DNA of 7,413 nt from Bacteroidota bacterium (lineage in GTDB: Bacteria > Bacteroidota > Bacteroidia > UKL13-3): assembly GCA_010027395.1 (NCBI GenBank), contig RGVD01000128.1:1-7413 (forward strand). Reading direction: 5' to 3'. Below, piece by piece: positions 1 to 5,061 of the stretch. The notes beneath the pieces were generated by a model, which was not told the DNA's origin, ran no database searches, and was given only the letters and a program-made list of their open reading frames with translations. The position numbers and the translations under genes are program-made. Positions within the stretch are counted from its first letter, which is position 1. The number at the start of each line of letters is the position of its first letter.

Positions 1-22
1 GATGCAAAAAGGATTAGATTTT

Positions 23-1534
23 TCACTTGTTAAATTCTAACTCACTAATTAAAACTTTGTTGAATAATGAGTCGATATTGTTGTTACCATCTAGGCTTTG
101 AACTGGTAATGTGGTGAAAATAAAATTGGCTTTGCCTCCAGTCTTTCTTCTTATTGACATGATGGTAGATGTGCCTGTCCATGAATTACTAGGATAGGTA
201 ACAAACAAATTACCCGTGTACAATGAATCGAATTGATAGCTTGAAGAGGCAGAGTTATTAGGAATGGTAAAAGGTCTTGGACGATTTATTGAAGCATTGG
301 TCTTAAGGGTAGGCCAATTGCTGTATAATGGTTTAACAATAGAGTTGTTTGCAATTTTAAATTGGTCTCCTGTTGGCAGTGATACTAGGCTTTGAGCAGG
401 AGTAAAGTCTAAGAAATTAGATTGAGCGTCAAAGCTAGAGGTGATATCTAAAGCCATAAATATTTTGCCATTGTTATCGAAGAAATCTTTAGTGCTTTGT
501 TGTCCAACACTTAGTGATAATTGCGCATTGTCACTAAACCAAATAATCTTTTTAAACAAACTGAAAGTGCGGGATTGGGTTAACACATCAGGTGCTAATT
601 GGGTGTAATTGGTTCCATCCAACTCGGTTAGCAATAAGGTATCAAATTTAGAAAAACCTTGGTTGATAGCACGTGTAGCATAAAAATTAGTAACACTTAA
701 GTTTCCACCTGAATAGGCATTTACTAAAAGGATATCAGAAACAGGTCTTTTAACATAAATAGGATTTGAGGCTATAAGTTGAGACTTGGCTAACGCTTTA
801 TCAACTGCCCTGATGTATATGGTGTTTGAAGCATTTAATTTTAAACCTTGTGCTGTTGAAATTAATGCTTTGTTGTTATTACCTAAAAATACTAAACATT
901 CGGTGCTTGAGCTTAAAGAATCAAGTTTTACACCTTTCAAGGTTATGCTTGATGTTCCTGCATTTAAAATGAATGGACTTGCATTGGTATCATTCAAATA
1001 CAATTCATATTGGTAAATATCGCCACTTCCATCGGGGTCAATTCCTTGAAAATTGTATTTCAAAACCGGAAAGGCAATGGTAGGGTTTTGTGTTAAAGAA
1101 CCGCCCACTGATGCTGCATAAATAAATTTAACAATGGGTGCCGAATTTTTAATTGGGTATAAAGTAGATGCAGGGCTTGGATCTCTTTGACCAAGGTTAT
1201 CAACTGCTCTTACAAAAATATTAATATCTGCAGAGTCGCTTCCAGGAGGAATATTTAACAGAATGGCACTGTCTTGTCGGGTTGTGTATTTCCAGGTTTT
1301 CATACTGTCTGTTGATACTTCATATCCCACAACAAAACCAACTTTTGAGGTTCCCCACCAATTGGCTATAACTCTTGTAGTTAGTCTGTCTGCCCCAATT
1401 CTATGAATAGTATCAACGGCCATAAAGGTGTCAGGCGGACTTTGAAATGTTGTTTGGCCATCAAAACCTTTTTTACACGCCACAACAGCTAAAAGGCTGA
1501 ATATACAAATGCTTAGTTTTCTTAGTGACAACAT
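23..1534 (-). CDS. Secreted lipoprotein with Fn3-like modules and a GATase-like C-terminal domain
   Basis: I do not recognise a named gene. Read from the ATG at 1534 the product is 503 aa. It opens with a lipoprotein signal: basic LRK, a hydrophobic stretch, then lipobox VVAC with the acylated Cys at about residue 20, so it should be anchored in the cell envelope. Residues ~42-120 look like a fibronectin-III-type beta module (ANWWG, GYEVSTDSMKTWKY, IFVRAVDN). Residues ~130-258 look like a second one (IDPDGSGDIYQYEL, IYIRAVDK). Residues ~267-503 read as an alpha/beta domain (ILLVNAY, FDTLLL, KKIIWFSDN, FFDNNGKIFMALDI) resembling class I glutamine-amidotransferase-like folds; no catalytic Cys-His-Glu set is evident. 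A TTG at 1552 would add six residues, but it lies inside the predicted -7 promoter box, so ATG is preferred. Stop is TGA at 23-25. The lipoprotein call is firm; the domain assignments are inference and the function unknown. Confidence 0.85.
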   Translation of the reverse strand: MLSLRKLSICIFSLLAVVACKKGFDGQTTFQSPPDTFMAVDTIHRIGADRLTTRVIANWWGTSKVGFVVGYEVSTDSMKTWKYTTRQDSAILLNIPPGSDSADINIFVRAVDNLGQRDPSPASTLYPIKNSAPIVKFIYAASVGGSLTQNPTIAFPVLKYNFQGIDPDGSGDIYQYELYLNDTNASPFILNAGTSSITLKGVKLDSLSSSTECLVFLGNNNKALISTAQGLKLNASNTIYIRAVDKALAKSQLIASNPIYVKRPVSDILLVNAYSGGNLSVTNFYATRAINQGFSKFDTLLLTELDGTNYTQLAPDVLTQSRTFSLFKKIIWFSDNAQLSLSVGQQSTKDFFDNNGKIFMALDITSSFDAQSNFLDFTPAQSLVSLPTGDQFKIANNSIVKPLYSNWPTLKTNASINRPRPFTIPNNSASSSYQFDSLYTGNLFVTYPSNSWTGTSTIMSIRRKTGGKANFIFTTLPVQSLDGNNNIDSLFNKVLISELEFNK

Positions 1535-1549
1535 AAAAATAATATGCTT

Positions 1550-1579
1550 CAAACATACGACAATATCAAATTATTTCAA
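1550..1579 (-). promoter_or_regulatory. Bacteroidota-type promoter of the lipoprotein gene
   Basis: On the minus strand, TTG (1579-1577) is followed after exactly 19 bases by TATGTTTG (1557-1550). This fits the Bacteroidota primary sigma-factor consensus TTG-N17-23-TAnnTTTG. The -7 box ends 15 bases before the ATG at 1534, giving a very short leader. It lies in the gap after apaG, so the lipoprotein gene can be transcribed independently of apaG. Confidence 0.7.
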
Positions 1580-1607
1580 CGGATTAATAACAGGTTGTCT
1601 TAACTTC

Positions 1608-1997
1608 TTAATTGTTGTAAAAGGGAGCTACAAGTAGGAATTCTGGAATTTTTACTTCAAAAAATTGACCGTCAATGCTTCTTTCTAGGAGGTAAGTTCC
1701 GTGCATTTTGCCTATATCGGATTTGATTGCACAGCCAGATACGTATTGGTGAGTTTCACCTGGTTCTAAAACGGGTTGTTGACCCACCACTCCCTCGCCT
1801 TCAACCTCTGTTGTACCATGAACCGAATCTGTTATATACCAATGTCTACGAAGCAGTTTTACTGTATATTCACTCTGGTTTGCTATGGTTATACGGTAGG
1901 CAAACATGTGCTCGCCTGAATAATTAGGATGTGTATTGTTTTGATAAGCTGTTTCAACAGTTATTTTCACGTCTTTGGTAATAGCAGTTTGCGTCAT
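1608..1997 (-). CDS. apaG: ApaG domain protein (DUF525)
   Basis: The 129-aa product matches the ApaG family in length and along its whole sequence. ApaG is a small cytoplasmic protein with a fibronectin-III-like immunoglobulin fold. It is historically named from its linkage to apaH in enterobacteria and often labelled a Co2+/Mg2+ efflux protein, though its biochemical role is unsettled. The diagnostic region is seen as VVGQQP at 70-75, LEPGE at 77-81, and YVSGCAIKSDIGKMHGTY at 85-102, equivalent to the family pattern LxPGExxxYtSgcplxTpxGxMxGxY. The N-terminal half shows the usual beta strands, with FAYRITIAN at 32-40 and LLRRHWYITDS at 48-58. The start is ATG at 1997, with a TAnnTTTG box 10 bases upstream. 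It is divergent from the phosphoesterase gene and followed by the independently promoted lipoprotein gene; no apaH or rsmA partner is present here. Confidence 0.95.
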   Translation of the reverse strand: MTQTAITKDVKITVETAYQNNTHPNYSGEHMFAYRITIANQSEYTVKLLRRHWYITDSVHGTTEVEGEGVVGQQPVLEPGETHQYVSGCAIKSDIGKMHGTYLLERSIDGQFFEVKIPEFLLVAPFYNN

Positions 1998-2007
1998 ATA
2001 TTGAAAT

Positions 2008-2015
2008 CAAATATA
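2008..2015 (-). promoter_or_regulatory. Candidate -7 box of apaG
   Basis: Read on the minus strand, 2015-2008 is TATATTTG, an exact TAnnTTTG match ending 10 bases before the apaG ATG. No TTG is found at the standard 17-23-base distance upstream, so only half of the promoter is supported. The placement matches the other -7 boxes in this window, which also sit close to start codons. Confidence 0.5.
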
Positions 2016-2124
2016 AACTTTTTACGAAATACCATATTAATTTATTTTACAGCCATCTATTAATAATTTATTAGCCTTTTGATTAATATTAATTAACATG
2101 GATTTAAGTGTTTAGAAACAAAAA

Positions 2125-2147
2125 ACAGTTTAATTCGCCTAAACTGT
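2125..2147 (+). promoter_or_regulatory. Inverted repeat (hairpin or operator) before the phosphoesterase gene
   Basis: ACAGTTTA (2125-2132) and TAAACTGT (2140-2147) are perfect reverse complements separated by a 7-base loop. Beyond two mismatches, A-rich and T-rich flanks could extend the pairing. The right arm ends 6 bases before the ATG at 2154, so in RNA the hairpin would occupy the ribosome-binding region; in DNA it could be a dimeric repressor site. No TAnnTTTG promoter is visible for the rightward genes between 1998 and 2153. Function is inference. Confidence 0.4.
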
Positions 2148-2153
2148 GGTTTT

Positions 2154-3020
2154 ATGCCAAAAAGAAAGATAAAGGTTTGTGTTATTTCGGATTTACACTT
2201 AGGTACATATGGCTGCCAAGCTAAATCAATAAATAAGTATTTAAAAAGCATTGATCCTGAAATATTGGTTTTGAATGGGGATATAATAGATATTTGGCAA
2301 TTCAGTAAAAGTTATTGGCCTGATAGCCACATGAAAGTAGCTCAGCGTATTTTCAAAATGATGGCAAATGGAACTGAAGTTTACTATTTAACAGGAAATC
2401 ACGATGAAATGTTGCGCAAGTTTGCAAATTTTCAAATGGGTCGTTTTCATTTGATGAACAAACTAGTGCTTGAATTAGATGGTAAAAAAGCTTGGATTTT
2501 TCATGGTGATGTTTTTGATGTAACTATGAAAAACAGCAAATGGCTAGCTAAACTAGGAGCTGTAGGTTATGATACCTTAATTATCCTCAATAGTATAGTG
2601 AATTGGTTTTCAACCAAACTAGGCAAGGGCAAGTTGTCATTTGCTCAAAAGGTTAAGTCTGGAGTTAAAAGTGCCATAAAATTTATTGATGATTTCGAAC
2701 AAACAGCTATTGATATTGCTTCTGAAAAAGGTTTTGACTATGTGATTTGTGGTCATATACACCAGCCTCAAAAGCGATTTGCAACTTCTCTTTCGGGAAA
2801 TTTGATGTATTTAAATAGTGGTGATTGGATAGAAAACCTTACTGCTCTTGAGTATAATGAAGGTACTTGGGAAATTTTTTATTATGATAAATGGAAAAAC
2901 GAATTAGATACTGATTTGGATTTAGATGAAGACGAAAAGGACAACAAAGCAGCTTTAGACATCCAATCTGTATTAAATGAAATAAGTAGATCAGCACTAA
3001 CTCCAACAAAAGTAGTTTAA
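2154..3020 (+). CDS. LpxH-like metallophosphoesterase (UDP-2,3-diacylglucosamine diphosphatase family)
   Basis: This 288-aa cytoplasmic calcineurin-type metallophosphoesterase shows the full dinuclear metal set in order: SDLHLG (12-17; D13, H15), GDIIDIW (42-48; D43), GNHDE (81-85; N82, H83), HGD (117-119) and GHIHQP (200-205; H201, H203). The overall plan, with an HGD block, a long helical insert (~125-190) and a NSGDWIE segment (221-227), fits Bacteroidota proteins labelled UDP-2,3-diacylglucosamine diphosphatase. LpxH hydrolyses UDP-2,3-diacyl-GlcN to lipid X in lipid A synthesis. Two points argue for caution: classical LpxH has GNRDF where this has GNHDE, and this protein is longer than the ~240-aa enzyme, with a C-terminal tail containing an acidic run (~251-263). 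It could act on another nucleotide-linked or phospholipid substrate. The ATG at 2154 is the only sensible start. The next gene begins 3 bases after its stop, indicating one operon and probably linked function. Confidence 0.85.
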   Translation: MPKRKIKVCVISDLHLGTYGCQAKSINKYLKSIDPEILVLNGDIIDIWQFSKSYWPDSHMKVAQRIFKMMANGTEVYYLTGNHDEMLRKFANFQMGRFHLMNKLVLELDGKKAWIFHGDVFDVTMKNSKWLAKLGAVGYDTLIILNSIVNWFSTKLGKGKLSFAQKVKSGVKSAIKFIDDFEQTAIDIASEKGFDYVICGHIHQPQKRFATSLSGNLMYLNSGDWIENLTALEYNEGTWEIFYYDKWKNELDTDLDLDEDEKDNKAALDIQSVLNEISRSALTPTKVV

Positions 3021-3023
3021 GAA

Positions 3024-4034
3024 ATGAAAATTCTATATGCCATACAAGGCACAGGCAATGGCCATGTTAGCCGTGCTCGTGAAATTGTTCCCATTATGAT
3101 GAAATATGCTGATGTAGACGTGTTAATAAGTGGAATTCAATCTGAAGTCCAACTTCAATTCCCTATTCAGTATAAAAAGCATGGTATGAGTTTTATTTTT
3201 GGTACGCATGGGGGAGTTAGTTACTCAAAAACATTAAATAGTTTAAAACCTTTAACTTTACTAAAAGATATTCAGCATTTTCCTGTTAAATCTTATGATA
3301 TAGTTATTAATGACTTTGAGCCATTAACAGCTTGGGCATGTAAATTAAGGGGAAAAGACTGTTTGGGAATGAGTCATCAAGCCTCATTTTTGTCAACTAA
3401 AACTCCAAGACCAATCAAGAAGGATTGGTTTGCTGAAGCCATTTTACGTAATTATGCTCCTGTAACTAAAAAGATTGGTTTTCATTTTAAACCTTACGAT
3501 TCCTTTATAAATACACCAGTTATAAGAAAAGAAATAAGGCAACTAAATCCAAGCCAAGGAGAACATTACACTGTTTATCTTCCTGCTTACGGAGATGAAA
3601 TATTAATTTCAGAATTGACTAAATTGAAGGATGTAGAATGGGAAGTATTTTCGAAACACTCTACCTTTTGCTATAAACGATCTAATGTTTTTATAAAGCC
3701 AATTAATAACGAAGGGTTTCTAAAAAGCTTAGAAAAATCTAGAGGGTTGTTAACCAATGGTGGTTTTGAAGGACCCTCGGAGGCCTTGTTTTTGGGTAAA
3801 AAAGTAATGGCAATTCCTATGACTAATCAATATGAGCAACAATGTAATGCTTTGGCATTGTTAGATGTAGGAGGTTCAATGGTAAAAAAAATAGATGCAA
3901 ATTTCAATTCGTCATTGCATAGGTGGATAAACGAAACTTCAGAAGTAAATGTTCATTTCCCTGATAAAACAGAGGCTATTATTCAAAATATTCTTTTGAA
4001 CTATGTTGACTCAAAAGTGGATTTGGCCTTATAG
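3024..4034 (+). CDS. GT28/MurG-like glycosyltransferase
   Basis: The 336-aa product has the GT-B two-domain plan of MurG and monogalactosyldiacylglycerol-synthase relatives. The N-terminal glycine loop GTGNGH (9-14) corresponds to the GT28 GxGGH acceptor/phosphate loop. NDFEP (96-100) and SHQASF (117-122) complete the N-terminal Rossmann domain. The C-terminal donor-binding domain has TNGGFEGPSEALFLGK (244-259), IPM (264-266) and QYEQQCNA (269-276), equivalent to the GGxxSxxEal...P....Q..NA pattern that holds the nucleotide sugar. No signal peptide or transmembrane segment is seen, so it is cytoplasmic, possibly peripheral on the inner membrane. It is not MurG: there is no murein-cluster context and the sequence is divergent. 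The start lies 3 bases after the phosphoesterase stop (TAAGAAATG), consistent with translational coupling. The acceptor (lipid or glycan) and sugar donor cannot be read from the sequence. Confidence 0.85.
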   Translation: MKILYAIQGTGNGHVSRAREIVPIMMKYADVDVLISGIQSEVQLQFPIQYKKHGMSFIFGTHGGVSYSKTLNSLKPLTLLKDIQHFPVKSYDIVINDFEPLTAWACKLRGKDCLGMSHQASFLSTKTPRPIKKDWFAEAILRNYAPVTKKIGFHFKPYDSFINTPVIRKEIRQLNPSQGEHYTVYLPAYGDEILISELTKLKDVEWEVFSKHSTFCYKRSNVFIKPINNEGFLKSLEKSRGLLTNGGFEGPSEALFLGKKVMAIPMTNQYEQQCNALALLDVGGSMVKKIDANFNSSLHRWINETSEVNVHFPDKTEAIIQNILLNYVDSKVDLAL

Positions 4035-4039
4035 TATCA

Positions 4040-4069
4040 ATATTTGTATTTAGTTTTTTATCCAAATAT
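4040..4069 (+). repeat. Inverted repeat ahead of rpe
   Basis: ATATTTG (4040-4046) and CAAATAT (4063-4069) are perfect 7-bp reverse complements with a 16-base T-rich spacer, ending 2 bases before the candidate -7 box of rpe. It could be an operator or a weak hairpin after the glycosyltransferase gene. In such AT-rich DNA chance is a real alternative. Confidence 0.3.
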
Positions 4070-4079
4070 CATACTTTTG
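4043..4079 (+). promoter_or_regulatory. Candidate promoter of rpe, near-leaderless
   Basis: TACTTTTG (4072-4079) is an exact TAnnTTTG -7 box ending only 4 bases before the rpe ATG at 4084. A TTTG at 4043-4046 is the nearest -33 candidate, but the 25-base gap is longer than the usual 17-23. Since transcription starts a few bases after the -7 box, the message would begin at or next to the ATG. This separates rpe from the upstream pair despite the 49-base gap. Confidence 0.5.
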
Positions 4080-4083
4080 TCCG

Positions 4084-4758
4084 ATGAATTTTCCTTTAAT
4101 TGCTCCATCGGTTTTGTCGGCAGACTTTGCAAATCTTGGCCGAGATGTTGAAATGATAAATAAAAGCGAGGCTGATTGGTTTCATGTGGATGTAATGGAT
4201 GGGGTTTTTGTACCTAATATTTCATTTGGTTTTCCTGTTATTAAATCAATTAAAAAGCTTGCTAAAAAACCACTTGATGTTCATCTCATGATTGTTCAAC
4301 CTGAGCGTTACATCAAAGATTTTAAAGAGGCAGGTGCAGATATTCTTTCTGTGCATATAGAGGCAAGTACTCATTTGCATCGTACCATTGGTGCTATAAA
4401 AGAAAATGGCATGAAGGCAGGTGTTGCTATTAACCCACATACTTCTGTAAGTCAACTTAAGGATGTTTTGATGGATATTGATTTGGTATGTATGATGAGT
4501 GTTAATCCTGGTTTTGGTGGACAGAATTTTATTGAGAATACCTATAAAAAATGTGCTGAGCTAAAAGCCATGATAAACGAATGTGGCTCCTCTTGCTTGA
4601 TAGAAATTGATGGAGGTGTAAATGACATTACGGCCCCTAAATTATTGGCAGCAGGTGCTGATGTATTGGTGGCAGGTAATTATGTTTTTGCATCAAATAA
4701 TCCGACTCAGACCATTGCTATGCTCAAACAAATCAATAAAAGTACTACAATTGCATAA
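4084..4758 (+). CDS. rpe: Ribulose-phosphate 3-epimerase
   Basis: Rpe interconverts D-ribulose 5-phosphate and D-xylulose 5-phosphate in the cytoplasm, in the non-oxidative pentose phosphate pathway. The 224-aa product has the standard length and TIM-barrel motif order. These are APSVLSADFANLG (7-19), HVDVMDGVFVPN (34-45), LDVHLMI (64-70), SVNPGFGGQ (139-147) and EIDGGV (174-179). The metal and catalytic residues are present: H34, D36, H67 and D176, with D36 and D176 as the acid/base pair. The phosphate-binding end reads VAGNYVF (196-202), Asn replacing the more common Ser. The ATG at 4084 gives the usual MNFPLIAPSVLSAD start and lies 4 bases after a -7 box. The gene appears complete and functional. 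The receptor gene follows on the same strand with no obvious terminator between them, so co-transcription is possible, but the functions are unrelated. Confidence 0.97.
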   Translation: MNFPLIAPSVLSADFANLGRDVEMINKSEADWFHVDVMDGVFVPNISFGFPVIKSIKKLAKKPLDVHLMIVQPERYIKDFKEAGADILSVHIEASTHLHRTIGAIKENGMKAGVAINPHTSVSQLKDVLMDIDLVCMMSVNPGFGGQNFIENTYKKCAELKAMINECGSSCLIEIDGGVNDITAPKLLAAGADVLVAGNYVFASNNPTQTIAMLKQINKSTTIA

Positions 4759-4832
4759 TTATCGTTATCCAAGTTGTTGAATAAAATAATCCTGACACAA
4801 ATTTATAAATCATATTCGGCAGTTAAATCTAC

Positions 4833-4851
4833 TTTGTTGCAAAGCAGCAAA
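4833..4851 (+). repeat. Short hairpin directly before the receptor ATG
   Basis: TTTGTTGC (4833-4840) and GCAGCAAA (4844-4851) pair over 8 positions with one G-U pair and a 3-base AAA loop. The right arm abuts the ATG at 4852. In RNA it would cover the translation initiation region if the ATG is the true start. The short tight loop makes it a weak call. Confidence 0.3.
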
Positions 4852-5061
4852 ATGGTTGTGCTGTTTGTTATTTTCTTTTCGTTATTATCTTCAGTATTTG
4901 CACAAAAAAATGCAAGTATATTTGGTTTGGTAAAGGATTCTTTGGGTAGAGATATTCCCGATGTTAACATACAAGTTATTGGAAAGAATATTGCCACCAC
5001 TAGCAATGAGGTAGGTTATTATGTCCTTAGTTTGCCTGCCGATGAAGCCTTATTTTGTTAG
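4852..5061 (+). CDS. TonB-dependent receptor, N-terminal fragment (signal peptide and regulatory-like domain)
   Basis: This is the 5' part of the receptor gene whose main part continues in the next frame. From the ATG at 4852 it encodes 69 aa. A hydrophobic stretch (VVLFVIFFSLLSSVFA) is followed by Q, the typical Bacteroidota signal-peptidase I site. After it comes the start of a carboxypeptidase-regulatory-like beta domain: GLVKDSLGRDIPDVNIQV, then EVGYYVLSLPADEA, equivalent to the family pattern GxVxDxxGxPlxgvnVxv...dGxYxlxvPA. The frame stops at TAG 5059-5061, so the domain is cut before its usual final strands. The start is uncertain: from 4852 the signal peptide has no basic residue ahead of its hydrophobic core. 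In-frame TTG codons at 4774, 4777, 4834 and 4837 would add Lys residues, and 4774 lies 15 bases after the rpe stop. Alone the fragment could only be a small secreted peptide. Confidence 0.7.
   Translation: MVVLFVIFFSLLSSVFAQKNASIFGLVKDSLGRDIPDVNIQVIGKNIATTSNEVGYYVLSLPADEALFC

Noticed and set aside
786..1016. 76-aa plus-strand reading frame inside the lipoprotein gene
   Set aside because: It is antisense to a well-supported lipoprotein gene, shows no recognisable motif and has no promoter or start-site support, so it is a shadow frame.
3024..4034. MurG
   Set aside because: The GT28-like motifs are present but there are no neighbouring murein or division genes, and the sequence departs from MurG outside the motifs.
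5025..5057. Near-identical 10-base direct repeats CCTTAGTTTG (5025-5034) and CCTTATTTTG (5048-5057) as a tandem-duplication cause of the frameshift
   Set aside because: The copies are 23 bases apart, and a 23-base insertion gives the wrong frame change (+2 rather than +1). The sequence between and after the copies is not repeated, so this is probably chance.
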